Below, in pieces: positions 1 through 12,600 of a stretch of DNA of 64,000 nt; position 1 is the first letter of the stretch, and each line of letters starts with the position of its first letter. Location: assembly GCA_963921425.1 (NCBI GenBank), contig OY992834.1, forward strand, positions 5,766,001 through 5,830,000, written 5' to 3'. Source of the DNA: Dryas octopetala (lineage: Eukaryota > Streptophyta > Magnoliopsida > Rosales > Rosaceae). Made by a program: the position numbers and the translations under genes. The notes beneath the pieces are model-generated. The model worked only from the letters and a program-made list of their open reading frames with translations, was not told where the DNA came from and did no database searches.

Positions 1-1170
1 TATCAAAGCCGTTAGAGAGAGCTCAGCAGGGTATTCTTTTATTGTAATTGCCTACAAAATCACTTAGTATGATATAATGAGGATGATAACTATGCAATGC
101 ATTAGTAATTGATCAATGGTTTATGGTTCATCTATTTTATTGACAATAGCACTAGATCAAATTTCATAAAATTTTAGTGCTATAAATTTCACTGAAAGAT
201 TGGGGATATTACTTGTAGAATGATGAAACTAGACCAGCAGAAGCATCCAGCTGTGATCATGAGAGAACCCTTTAGGGGGTCTTGCTTATTTGTGGGACTT
301 GTAGATTCTTGGTGGCTATGTCTCCTTGTCCATGGAAGACTCAACATGGGTCCATTAATTAGAGTCATAAGCATAGCTCCTCCAACAGTCACTGTGGTCC
401 CCAATATCTTTGCCTGGCTATCCAGTCTTCTAATATTGACCTTCTCAAGCCTTAAAAAGGAAAGAAAATAAAAGAAAACTAGTCAAATTAAGTAATTCCA
501 CATTTGTCGAACCATGCAATTAGCATGGCCAATAAAGTAGGGATTAGAAATATGCAATGAATAGAGAGGGATACCTAAAAATCCAAGCCAATATGAATGC
601 AAAGGCAGGAAGAACATTGCCCATGGCAGAAGAAAATGTTGCTGTTGTAAGCTTCATCCCAGTATAGAACAAGTTCTGGTCGATTACAGGCCTGATATAT
701 AATTACAAGAATAGATAGCTTGGTTAGTTAGATTAGACCCCTTATGAAACTAGAAAATATGTAGCTTAGTGGTCACGAGTCTTAACTCTAATAGGGCGAG
801 CAACAAAATCTTAACGAAGACAGACAAGGTCATTTTTGGCCTTACTTTCCTGCAAGAACATTAATCAAGTCATCAGTGGATTCATTAGCTTTTCCATCTC
901 TCAACGTGTACTCAAATGCAAAAAATTGAGAGAGAGATAGAGAGGTTATATATATATATATATATACCTATCGAAGACAATGGCAAAAGGAGTTATAAAA
1001 GCAGTGGCCACAGCATGCCTGTAGACAACCAATACATGTTGGCTCATCCCCTGGTTTAGAGCAAACTTTGAAATTATGGACAGTCCTGCAAACCCAAATT
1101 GCATCAGAATCACAGCCACAAATGGCTTTGCTTGATTCATCAACCCAGACATGGACTCCTTAGAGTACAT
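1..1170 (-). CDS. WAT1-related (nodulin MtN21/EamA-like) transporter, copy A, 3' part beyond the window
   Basis: Membrane protein of the plant drug/metabolite transporter group (WAT1/UMAMIT family); members move amino acids or auxin-related compounds, substrate here unknown. Exons read on the minus strand: 1170-968, 849-787, 691-575, 450-213 and 51-1 (cut by the window edge), all GT-AG and in frame. The first exon contains the family-typical stretch LNQGMSQHVLVVYRHAVATA in the first EamA repeat. Exon 2 ends in phase 2 and rejoins as LLALLEPVIDQN. Nothing in the visible part is broken. Translation may start at 1170 (MYSKESMSGL) or at the internal Met seven codons on, where most relatives start. 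Exon sizes match copy B exactly, except exon 4, which is one codon longer. The intron 1 donor runs straight into a TA microsatellite. Confidence 0.9.
947..967. repeat. (TA)n microsatellite at the intron 1 donor of copy A
   Basis: About ten TA units directly abut the GT donor of WAT1 copy A intron 1. Copy B has only a short GTATATATTTATG at the same place. Confidence 0.85.
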
Positions 1171-1750
1171 AATATTAATACTTTGGGATCTAAATTAATT
1201 AAACTGTGTCTTGCTTGCTTCCTCTGTATCCCTCTCTGTTGTGAAAAGCTCGCTAGCTACTGATGACGATGAGCAAAATGAATAAGACTGCACGCATTTA
1301 TATCATGCATAGTAACCTCTTTACACGTCTCGGTCTTGAATATTCTAAGGACTCCACTAGCTAGGTGAAGTAATACTGAAATACAATTCCACCGAGAGAA
1401 AGAACCCATTTCATAAAATTAAGCATCAAAACCAGATAATCATGCAAGTCCTATCCACATCAAATTTATATGTATATCAATATGTATATCAAGCACCATA
1501 TGATTCATATCTGACAAAGGAGCTAGTAAAATCACTGCACAAAACCAACATGTACGTCAGCGTATATATGGTGGCTTGGTGAGGTTGGCTTAGATGTGAT
1601 TACATCATATCAAAAAAGAGTTTGAGAGTAAGAGGTGCTATGCTAGCAGGAATCGAATTTGGTTTTGTTCTACATCTTTTATTGTGTTTTTCTGTATATA
1701 TATGCATGGTTCTTCTGACCAAACCAACTACACGTGAAGATTGTTTCTTG
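1171..1750. other. Upstream region of WAT1 copy A, part of the tandem duplication
   Basis: The 5' flank of copy A contains no gene. It aligns in blocks with 7455-7840, the flank of copy B: shared stretches include the GAAAAGCTCGCTAGC-like segment, ATATCATGCATAGTAACC, TCGTCTCGGTCTTGAATATTC and GATGTGATTACATCATA. It therefore belongs to the duplicated unit. Promoter elements were not resolved. Confidence 0.7.
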
Positions 1751-2210
1751 ATAAGTGTTGATGCAAAAATCCGTAAGGGAGATGCAACAACTTAAGGAGG
1801 ATGATCTGGCTGATTGGAAGCCTTGCTGGATGATGAAGTGGATGTAGACTTGAGATCTTCTTGCACGAACACAAGATCAAGGGAGAAGGACCGATGTGGT
1901 ATCAGCCAAATACGCTCCGATGATGAAGTCAGTGAAGTGTAATTGAAGGTGTTTGAGTAAGAACAAGGAAGAACAAATGATGAACTTGGAAGAACATGGT
2001 AAGATCTTCTGGGTTTATTCTCAGCAAGTTGAGTGTATTTTGATAGGCCTTTTTGTGAGTAAAAATCTGAACCATTTCCTTTGTGCATATAAGTGGGTTT
2101 ATATAAACAAAGGAAGTGGTGAAAGTTAAGTTACCTGCATGAGGATGAACGGCTGAGAAGAGGCCATGCATTTGGTCATGAACAGTAGCATGCACAGCTG
2201 CCCCTATCTT

Positions 2211-2235
2211 TGCATTCAATGTTGCATTGAATGCA
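2211..2235. repeat. Perfect 10-bp inverted repeat with 5-nt loop inside the LTR
   Basis: TGCATTCAAT, five loop bases, then ATTGAATGCA. It is followed by a 25-bp-period direct repeat of ATTGAATGCAAGTATGGAAG. Function unknown; probably internal LTR structure. Confidence 0.75.
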
Positions 2236-2734
2236 AGTATGGAAGAAACATTGAATGCAAGTATGGAAGAACAAGTGGGATGCCCTCATAGTCATGGTTG
2301 TGAGCTAAGATGTCTCATCTTTCAGAAAGTCATGTCAAGTACACTTGAGTATGACGGTTCGTCCCAACGTGATCTTCTTAGAATGGCGGTGCGAGGCCAA
2401 GCCGATCTGAACACATATGCCTTTATGTGTAGATGTGAAATCTATGTGTGATCAGATCGGACATGGACAAGTCGGCCGAGCCGATCAAGTAGATAGTGTA
2501 GTGATCCCTTCAAGTGAAAACCGGCTGTGACTAGAATTTGAGAGGATGATCACCAAAGGCCGAGCTGAACCGAGTGTCCACTTCATGATGGATTTCTCCA
2601 AGTGTAGAGAAACGGTGTTGATTAGTTCGGATCGACAGGAGGCAGTTCCTAGGCTTAGCCGAACACATGTCATCTGTGAATCTCCCATGTATGAGGCAGT
2701 AAGATGTGCCAAATTGGAAGAGTAGGGCATTAGG

Positions 2735-3160
2735 CCGAGCCGAACCAAATGGTCGAGATGATTCGGTGATGACAAGATTGTCAAAGAAAGTCTGATCATG
2801 ATCGGTCATTGGGCCGGGCCGAGCCGAACCAATGGTCGAGATGATCCGGTGATGACAAGATTGTTAAAGCAAGTCTGATCGTGATCGGTCATTGGGCCGG
2901 GCCAGGCCGAACCAATGGTCGAGATGATCTGGTGGTGACAAGATTGTCAAAGTAAGTCCAATCATGACCGGTCATTGGACCGGGCCGAGCCGAACCAATG
3001 GTCGAGATGATCCGGTGGTGACAGGATTGTCAAAGCAAGTCCAATCATGACCGGTCATTGGGCCGGGCCGGGCCGAGCCGAACCAATGGTCGAGATGATC
3101 CAGTGGTGACAAGATTGTCAAAGCAAGTCCGATCATGATTGATTGACCAAGCCAAAGTGA
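2735..3160. repeat. Tandem array, about 83-bp unit, five copies, inside the LTR
   Basis: The anchor GGTCGAGATGATC recurs at 2751, 2834, 2917, 3000 and 3088: three steps of 83 bp, then one of 88 bp because of an extra GGCCG. Each unit also holds ACAAGATTGT and GGGCCGGGCCGAGCCGAACC-type sequence. Units differ by a few substitutions. Confidence 0.9.
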
Positions 3161-4481
3161 TAAGACGATTGGGGTGGCTGACCATGTCAACCGTTGACTG
3201 GTCAAGATGTCACGTAGGATCTTTGAGGCGGTGGATTAGAACATCCGAGCCGAACCGAATATATGACTTTGTAAATGTCTTATGTACAATGATCATCTTG
3301 TCTAGTTTGATCAACAAAATGATGATCTGGCCCGAGCCGAGCCGAGTCGAGCCAAGGTGAGTTGTACAATCGTCATCTTGTCTGGTTGAGCCGATCCGAG
3401 CTGAAGACTTTGAAAGTGATGTTCTAGGTTCTAATAGAATGTTTAATGGTTAAGATGTGACTGGAGAAAGATGATCTCCAAATCCGAGCCGAACTGATGG
3501 TATCCGAAAAAGATGATCTCCCGAATTTCTGGTGGATCCCAATGTCAGTTCGGATCGAACATGGGTAACCCGAAAGTAAGAGCCGATCTCATATATACAT
3601 GTTGTTGGCATTGCTAAGTTGAGATGATGACATAGATGGCTAGGTCTAATCAAGTTGACCATTGAAAAGTCAGAGCAAAAATGGGACCTGGTATGCCACG
3701 TGTTGGTCTGTGATTGGCCATTGAATCCATGTGGATTTATCCACAAACAATAAGTTTCTTGCACATGCACACCAGGGAGTTAATTAGTCAATCATTCTAT
3801 GAAAATTAACTTCCTTCAGCCCATAAGATGTAGAGAAACTTGGTAATTAGCACATAGTTAGGGAACATTAATAAAAGAAAAAGGAGACTAAAATATGTCT
3901 GTTCTAATTGTAAGGTTGGATCAATTATATTCAATTCAATTAGGTGACTGAAGCACATTTGTTTAGATCGGACCTGATACGTGGATGAACTGTTCGCTTT
4001 GATACCGTATTGAATATCTATCATAGTAGAGAGACTCAATGAATATATGTATATGGCTTATTAGACACTTAGTTCCGCAAATATTAGTTCCACATACACT
4101 ATATGATCAGGCATGTTAGGCTGTTAATTAGAAAATTATTATTTTGCTTTTAGTAATCGTTTATATTTTTCTATGTGAGTTATTTATTCAATCATGCCAT
4201 TATTTCTCTTGAATATATATGAACATATATGTGTGTATCTTGGAAAAAGATAGAATTGGTAAGAGGTCGTATGCATGCATAGAGAATAGTCCTTGTGACA
4301 AATATAGCACAAACTGTCAATCAAAGTGTCATTCATGCATTATCAATTTGGCAACCAAGATGGAAAACAGGGATGAATGCCATCGACTATATCCGAATCA
4401 GATCATAATGATCGCAATTTCCCTAGCTTTATTTGAAGTAGTGACAATATATGTTCTGATTCCTCTTCTTATTCGATCACA

Positions 4482-4486
<5 letters not shown>

Positions 4487-4518
<32 letters not shown>
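4487..4518. repeat. (GA)16 microsatellite
   Basis: Uninterrupted GA repeat followed by a further short GA run after ATTGAG. Confidence 0.9.
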
Positions 4519-4521
<3 letters not shown>

Positions 4522-5253
4522 AGAGAGAGAGGTATCAGCCGACAGGCCCCAGACCCAGAGAAGTCAATTAACTAACATATATACGTTTCCCATTGAAAAA
4601 ATGCCAATGAGAGTTGGACTCCTAAAATTTTTTTTTTTCTGCTACCTAAAATTTCACTGATGGCCAGACCAAATTAGTGGCTCTAGATTAAAGTAGAGGG
4701 TGTCACAATATTTAATTTTTAATCTAATTAATTAACTAAAAAATGACATCCATCTCATACTTCCACACTTGCATTATCCATAATCCAATTTGATGTTTAA
4801 TGCTGTGGTAGGATACCCAATTCTTAATTATTGGAACCACCATAATTATACATACATATATAGTACTTGAACCAATGTCTCCTTGTCCACGGTTAAGTTG
4901 GAAGTGGAAATTCTCAAGTGCTTTTCAGTTATTGTGCTTAATAAACTAGGACCTATGTCATGCAGCACTAATCTTTGCTTTAAGTTTTAATGTAATTCAC
5001 AATTAAGGAATAAAACCAGTTCCTGAAGCAAACACAGTATCAAAATATGGGCGTTCAGAGTTCACAAATCTGTCCAGAATTCTTGAAAACCCGCCTGGAA
5101 GATATTATTCTTGCCGTATTAGAAAACGCTAAAGCTCTGCTTTGGCCCTGTGTTGCTCGCTATTGAATCCTTGTGCCCACAAGAAGTGAGAATTGGTTCA
5201 ATAACATATTATGGTTTGAATCTCATATGTTTCAGAGTGGCCTTCAATCTTAA

Positions 5254-5282
5254 AGCATTATAAGCTTTAAGAAAATGCTAAA
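5254..5282. repeat. 29-bp dispersed repeat, copy 1
   Basis: The 29 bases from AGCATTATAAGC to AAATGCTAAA are identical to 10354-10382. They contain TAGCATT/AATGCTA-like inverted ends and suggest a remnant of a short inverted-repeat element. Confidence 0.6.
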
Positions 5283-5692
5283 CTGTGTAGATTTAATCGA
5301 CTTTTTAGGAAATAATACGTAGAATACTTAATCTATGGGGTTGGACTATCCTCAAAATTTTGGTAGCTAATATCTGGTGCTTTGCTTGATGAAGAGTGCA
5401 AGCAAATACTTGTCTGGCATTGAGTGATTCATTCCTTGTTTACTATATATGGAATATCAATGCACTAGTTGGTGGTGCAAAATTAACCCTTATCATCTCC
5501 CACTTAGGTGTCTTAGCTTAGCTAGACTTGATTTGATTCAACCATATATTCATCCTCACTTCGAAATTGTGTTGCAGTCCATTCTTCTGCAACCTATTTA
5601 AAGCAGTTATTACATATCCACATCTTAGTAACACAAATGGCCACAATGTTTGATCTGAAGTCAATATCCTCTCTTTGGTTGTACTCGTTTTG

Positions 5693-7454
5693 TTAAACTG
5701 TTGTCGCTACTTCATCTTTATGATCTGGTTCTGATGGAAGTTGATCCTTACTTTTACCCCACAGAACCATATATAGGCCAGTCACAATGATAACTCCTCC
5801 AATTACTCTGCAAACAAAACAATTGCCACTCAATATTAAATATTCTCCATTTTTTTCTTTTGAAAAAAGAATTACATGAATCCAAGGTATCCCAATACTG
5901 CATATCGTGGAGAGAGATTGATATGCAAACCTTCCTAAGAACATAATCTCAGATAACACGATGGAGCTCATAATGGCTACAATAATCAGGCTTAGAGGAT
6001 TAAAAGCAGTCACAAAAACAGGTCCTCTTTCCTTCATTACCATTCCCTGAATATAATAAGCCACACCTGAACGTACTATTCCCTGCATCCAAACATCTTC
6101 AGGCTGTAAATACTCTACTTTATATGTATATATATACAATAGCCTGCAACAAGATTTTAACCAGAAAACTTGTGGTTAAAGTAAGAAGTACTTCTTACAC
6201 TGTAAACAGCAGCTAACAACTTAGAATCCAAGTGTATGGACCAAGCTGCAGGGTTATGCCAGTCCAAAGCTAAGGCCACCACAGTGCCTTCAACCGTGCC
6301 CATCAAGCATATCAATGCCGTTAGAGAGAGCTCAGCAGGGTATTCTTTTATTGTAATTGCCTATAAAAGTAGCAAATGCATACCCTCACTCAATCACTAA
6401 AATCATGAAGTTTCTATTTCGAAAAAGGAATACTAAATAATTTTGTATGATAATGAGGATAATAATTATGCATTATTAATTGAAAATAGAATATTAAACT
6501 ACATAAAAGATTGGGGATATTACTTGTAGTATGATGAAACTAGACCAGCAGAAGCATCCAACTGTGATCATGAGAGAACCCTTCATGGGGTCTTGCTTAT
6601 TTATGGCACTTGTGGATTCATGATGGCCATTTCTTGTCCATGGCAAATTCAACATGGGTCCATTAACTAGAGTCATAAGCATAGCTCCTCCCACAGCCAC
6701 TATGGTCCCCAATATCTTTGCCTGGCTATGCAGTCTTCTAAAATTAACCTTTTCAAGCCTTAAAAAATGAAGAACAGACAAATTAAGTAATCCTACATTT
6801 GTTGAGCCATGCATTTAGCATGGCCCATATAGTAGGAATATGTGATGAATAGAGAGATACTTGAAAATCCAAGCCATTATGAATGCAAAGGCAGGAAGAA
6901 CATTGCACATGGCAGATGTGAAAGTTGCTGTTGTAAGCTTCATCCCAGTATAGAACAGGTTCTGGTCGATTACAGGCCTGATAATTACAAGAATAGATAG
7001 CTTGGTTAATTAGATTAGACCCCTTTTTTTTTTTTGTTCAAGCTGGAAAATATGTGGCTTAGTGGTCACGAGTCTTAACGTACTCTAATAGGGCAAGCAA
7101 CGAAATCTTTACAAAGACAGACAAGGTCATCTTTGGCCTTACTTTCCTGCAAGATAATTAATTAACTCATCAGTGGATTAATTAGCTTTTTCATCTCTCA
7201 ACATGTAATCAAATGCAAAAATTTAAGAGAGACAGGAACATAAATATATACCTTTCAAATACAATGGCAAAAGGAGCTATAAAAGCAGTTGCTACAGCAT
7301 GCCTGTAGACTACCAATACATGTTGGCTCATCCCTTGGTTTAGAGCAAGCTTTGAAATTATGGTCATTCCAGCAAACCCAACTTGCATCAGAATCATAGC
7401 CACAAATGGCTTTGTCTGATTCATGATCCCAGCCATGGACTCCTTAGAGTACAT
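5693..7454 (-). CDS. WAT1-related (nodulin MtN21/EamA-like) transporter, copy B, complete
   Basis: Integral membrane transporter of the plant DMT superfamily. Seven exons on the minus strand: 7454-7252, 7146-7084, 6977-6861, 6758-6524, 6360-6199, 6082-5931 and 5807-5693. They join without frame breaks into 348 residues, the usual family length. The first EamA repeat is in exons 1-4, with MNQTKPFVAMIL then LNQGMSQHVLVVYRHAVATA. The second is in exons 5-7, with GTVVALALDW, SGVAYYIQGM, VFVTAFNPLSL and a final VIGGVIIVTGLYMVLWGKSK helix, followed by an acidic cytoplasmic tail. Start may be Met1 or the Met at residue 7 (MAGIMNQ). Head-to-tail paralogue of copy A, so the pair arose by unequal crossover. 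Substrate cannot be told from sequence. Confidence 0.93.
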
Positions 7455-9696
7455 AATAATAATATTTTGTGTTCTAAATTAAACTCTGTCTTGCTTGCCT
7501 CTTCTCTGTATTCCTCTGTTGTGTAAAGCTAGCTAGCAACTTAGCAACTGATGATGAGCAAAATGAATAAGAAGCTGCACTTACTTATATCATGCATAGT
7601 AACCCTCTTTACTCGTCTCGGTCTTGAATATTCTATTTAGACTCCACTATATATAGATATATATCAAGCACCATATGATTCATATCTGACTAATATCAAT
7701 GCACCAAGCCAAACATTTATGTCATGCAACATAAATGGCTGGGTGGGATTGGCTAAGATGTGATTACATCATACCACAAAAGAGTTTGAGAGTAAGAGGT
7801 TCTAGAAGGAATGGAAGTTTATGTTATTATGTACAAGTTTCTTGTGCATGCACACTAGGAAGTAAATTCGATCAAATTCTAAATTATGTATGGACTTCCG
7901 CTTCCTTCCACCCATAATGTAGAGCAACTTGGAAATTAGCACATAATTAGGAGAAAATTTATAAAAGGAAAAGGATACTAAAAGGTTAAGTCATTACATA
8001 GACACTAATAATGAGTATAAACTTTATTAGACACTTAACTCGACCAATGTGTGACTAGTGCCTAACATATACAATATACACTACGAGCAAAATATTATTT
8101 CGCTTTCAGTAATCCTTTAGATATTTCTGTGTTGTGAGAATCATTTATTCAATCATGTCATTATTTCTCTTGGCATGTATACTTCTGTAAAACAAAGTGG
8201 AAATAAAAAAAGAGAATTTGTAAGGGCCGAGTCGTATGCATGCATCCATGCTTAGAGAATATTTCTTGCAACACATTTAGCACCATCTATCAATCAAACA
8301 ATCATTCATGCATAATGCATTATCAATCTGGCAAGATGGAAAACAGAGATGAAACATTGAAACCAATATTAAAAAGTGAAATTTAATTCACTGATGCAAG
8401 AAACTAGTGGCTCTAGATCAAAGTAGGAGGTGGGGTAGTAGTTTTTTATTTTTTTAGGCCTAGTAATTGACTAAAAAATGCCATCCATCTCATACTTCCA
8501 TACACATTTGCCGTGTGCAATTGGGGATGTTTAAAGCTGTGGTAGGGTACCCAATTCTTAAGTATTGGGAACCACGTACCATCATTATATATAATTATAT
8601 ATAGTAGTTGAACCAATGTCTTCTTGTCCAGGGTTTAAGCTGAATTGGAAACTCTATCTCAAGTGCTTATGCTAATTTCTATCGTGCTTAATAAACTAGA
8701 CTATGTGATTATGTCATCATTGTCATGCAGCATTAAATCTTGCTTTAATTTTAGTTTGTCTCCATTTTCCCCCAGTGATGAGAACCTACCACAATTAATG
8801 TTGGTAATGTTGAGACACCTACAATAATGCGGCTGCAGTGGGTTTACAAGAGGTGCATCAACAGCAAAACTCACAAGCAAGCAACAGCTAAAAATGTCCC
8901 CCACTCCAGCCTTGAGGTTCATGTGCAGCTAATTAGAAAAGTTTGTACAGAAAGAATGCTTAAGCCTGCAAGATTATGTCAAAAACTTCCAAATGTCATT
9001 TTGGCTGATCGATTACTGTTCAGTAAAAATGCTGCATAGATTCCACAGTGAAAGTACAATTAGGACAGGAGACCTTATTAGAATTTAGAGCACATGTGCC
9101 TTAACCATCTCTGTTCCTTGATGAGCATCGAGCAGTAGCAACCTGTCAAGACTCAAGACCACACCCCATGCACAAACAGAAAACGGACTCCAAGTATACC
9201 CTTCCCACAGTTCCTTTTTTCCATTTTCTAACTTTGATACAACATATGAATTTTTTTTTTTTTTTTTGGGTCAATAATCAATATGCTAAAGATATCTAAT
9301 TTCAAAATTCATGGAGTGGAAACGACAAGCAGATATAAACCTTTGCATTGATGCAATCATGCTTCATCAAATACTTCAACCATACCATAAGAACAGGAAA
9401 TCTCAATAAAATAACACCAATTAAAAAAATGCTCATCCAGAACGGCCAAACCAAAACTTGTGTCATTAAATGATAAAACAGTTTGACATTATTCTCAAAA
9501 CACGTATGCAGTGCATAAGAAAACTCTATATCTTGATATCTTTCAGCTTGCATGAAATACCACCATGGTGGCTAGGCTAAGGGAATACAGAAAAACAACC
9601 ATTCGGAGCAGCAAAGATCCAGGACAGGAAATTTCAGATAGTGTTGTATGAGGATCTATGAATACACCATTGTTCGGTTTTGGGTATGGACGGGCT
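7455..9696. other. Spacer between WAT1 copy B and OGDH
   Basis: 7455-8750 is the duplicated 5' flank of the WAT1 unit and contains the empty site for the solo LTR near 7834-7860. 8750-9696 is unique sequence with the probable 3' UTR and terminator of OGDH on the minus strand. Open frames up to about 80 codons have no recognisable domains. No gene called. Confidence 0.6.
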
Positions 9697-12600
9697 TCAA
9701 TTGGGATACTCAATTGGCTCAGGCTGCACTGCTTTGTGCACAAGCTCAGTTTGTTCCTTGACATGAGCCTGATAGAAACCAGTGGCTGAGGCAGCTGATG
9801 GAGCACGGCCAGCATATTTAATGTCATCAATAGTTCCTCTACCCAGGGACTTCATGGCAGTGCAAAGGCGGGGAGCAATATAGCTATAAGCACCCATGTT
9901 CATTGGCTCTTCCTGGCACCAAACTATCTCAGCATCTGAAGGAATCAAAGAAGGATATGCATCAATCTCATGATGTTGGAAAAATTTATCTCCAAGTAGA
10001 GAAAACAACAAAACCCAATCACCCTCAATTTCCTAGCAAGTACAATGTGATCTTTTCAACAATTCACACTAAGACTTAATACATCTCATATAACTCCAGA
10101 GTTCTTCTTCAATCATAAAATGATTTAAAAAACCAAAATTCTGGTAAATATATTCATAACCCATTGCTTGTCTCTGGTTTAAGAATGGATGATGGTTAAG
10201 TTTAACACCTTCCTTCCTGAAAAGAACTTCTAGACGTCTGTATATCCATATTTATCTAAGCCCTAAAAAACTGATTTCTAATGCACACGTGAGGTGGGAT
10301 TAAGTGATCTTTGTACAGCCACGGACAGCAATAGAAGAACTAGGAAACTGGGTAGCATTATAAGCTTTAAGAAAATGCTAAATCTACCAAGGATTGAGTT
10401 TGGCATGCCTCGCATAGCAAACTACAGCTCCTTGCACATGTAGCAGGTGAATTATCACAAGTTGATATTACACCACTACATATATGCTGCTACGCAGTTT
10501 GTTAATAATGATTGTACAATTCTTTATAACTATTACTCTAAGATTTAAGTACTGGAATGAAATAAAGAAATTCAATTTTCATACCCCTAAAACATGCAAT
10601 AGGATAAAATAAATCAGGAAAATGGCTAAACATACTTGGATATCGCTTCAGCTCTCGCTGAATGAGGTCATATGGGAAGGGGCAAAGCTGTTCCACTCTA
10701 CATATTGCAACATCCTTCGCACCAGCCTTTCCTCGCTGTTCATCAAGCTCATAATAGATCTGTATGCAGGGAAAACCAAGATTACATACTACAGCACAAG
10801 ATATGATCAACTTTTTATTCCATGGGTAAGGGAACCTGATATAATTCTCTACAAGTCAAACACAGTATTATATGATCTAATCTGTCAGGTTCCATTTTCT
10901 TTGTTCTCCAAGGCCTGCCTAACTAAGGCCTATGGTTACTTTACTGGTAAAATATAATGCAACTAGAAGTCAAACAACACATATATGTATGTTTATGTGT
11001 GTGCATGTGTGCGCGTATATATTTCTATTTTGCAAGAAAACCAGAAACATAATACCTTCCCGGAGCAAAGAACTAGCCTTCTAATACCCTCCTCCAAATC
11101 AGAGTGGTCATTCTGGTCCTTTATGAGGCGCTTAAATCTGGTCCCCTGCTTGTCAAAACCTGGGTGGCCTTGCACATCATCAAACTCGGATAAATTTGAT
11201 TTGCATTCCTTGTGGCGAAGCAGGTTTTTAGGGGCCATCACAACAAGAGGCTTACGGAATTCCCTGTGGATCTGTGAATTGGGAACAGAACATAAGAACA
11301 TGCAGAAACTTCATAATGCTGGAAAATATTCAATACCAAAATAGTTTCTCTCACCTGACGACGCAAAACATGGAAGTAATTAGCAGGAGTTGTCACATTC
11401 ACAACCTGCCAATTGCATTCTTGAATTTGCTTCCGGAGTGTAGGATCCATCTCAGGTATGACATAAGGATTGTCATCACTCATCTGTCATGAAATTAGTG
11501 AACTTGTATTAGATAGGGATCATGCCAGACACTACTGTCTAGAGAGGTAAAAGGGAAAAGGGGGAAAAAGGAAGCGGGATAAAGGATTAACCATATTTGG
11601 CAAAGTAATACCTGAAGAAATCGTTCCAATCGTGCACTAGAATGTTCAGGGCCCTGGCCATCGTAACCATGAGGAAGCAGCACAACAAGCCCAGTTTGAC
11701 GAAGCCACTTCGACTCCCCGCTACTCAAAAACTGATCAAATATAACTTGAGCCCCATTGGCAAAATCACCAAATTGAGCTTCCCAGATTACCAACGAGTT
11801 TGGACTCTCCATCGAGTAGCCCAATTCAAATCCAAGAACACCAAACTCCGAGAGTGAGCTGCACATACAAACACAATCTTAAGTAAAAGATTAATCAACC
11901 ACAAAAGCACCAATTTTACCAAGTACAATTCAGTGTCTCATAAGTCATATGATGGTTTTTATCAGTCCTCCAATCTTTAAGATGAAGTATAGCCGTCCTC
12001 TAATCAGAAGGTATATATTCTAGGATAGGGAACAAGAGGGAAAACTGGTTTATGTACATACAATCTATGATTAGCATAATAAGCACAATAAAAATACACC
12101 GAGGAAAAGCCAGGTATAAAAGATATGGAATGCGTTCATACATAAGATTAATGGCCAAAGGTGTAATGAGTTGAAACTGGATGTTAAATAGAACGTTGTG
12201 CACTGGAATAGCCATTTAAAAGGGATGTCATGGCCAAACCTTCGCCATTTGTTCTTAGAGTAATAGAGTACAAGGGAGTGTTAATTAACCTTACTACAAA
12301 TTCTGGGTTACTACATTAAAGCACAACCAAACTTGGGACCAAAGATACCATATTAAAAAAGAAGGCTTACAATCTGTTTGAAATTGATAAAAATTGTTTT
12401 AACAGAATGAAAGAGTAGCATTGTAGTAACCCTTGCAGAAGAGAACACAAAAGAAAGTAATCGCTCATTACCTGTTGCTAACTGTAAACATTTCCTCATC
12501 TTGGTTCGCCACAACGTGGTCCAGAGGACAATACTTTTCCCCGGTTTCCTGGTCGTGAATTACAGAATGCCGATGACTAAATGTACCTCTTTCAACATCC

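Larger units (their letters stand above)
1756..3749. mobile_element. Solo LTR of an LTR retrotransposon (1,994 bp), TSD ATAAG
   Basis: The segment begins TGTTGATG and ends CACAAACA, so it has TG...CA ends with short TGTT/AACA inverted termini. It is flanked by the identical 5-bp direct repeat ATAAG at 1751-1755 and 3750-3754. The paralogous flank of WAT1 copy B near 7834-7860 reads ACAAGTTTCTTGTGCATGCACAC without the insert, matching ATAAG joined to TTTCTTGCACATGCACAC here, so it serves as an empty site. There is no internal coding domain, primer-binding site or second LTR, as expected after LTR-LTR recombination. The interior is unusually GC-rich and carries an 83-bp tandem array. Superfamily (Gypsy or Copia) is not determined. 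Confidence 0.85.
3755..5692. other. Intergenic spacer between WAT1 copies, with (GA)n
   Basis: The first part, to about 5020, is duplicated at 7845-8750 (for example GAGAAACTTGGTAATTAGCACATA-like and GTAATCGTTTATATTTTTCT-like segments). A (GA)n tract lies at 4487-4518. After about 5020 no match to the second copy is seen. No gene was found; the short open frames here lack codon structure and homology. Confidence 0.6.

Noticed and set aside
2485..3360. Several open frames in the GC-rich repeat array
   Set aside because: Their proteins only reflect the 83-bp repeat inside the solo LTR; no retrotransposon domain is present.
4219..4575. 118-codon frame ending in an Arg/Glu run
   Set aside because: The tail is a translated GA microsatellite; the front has no homology and is not preserved in the duplicated flank.
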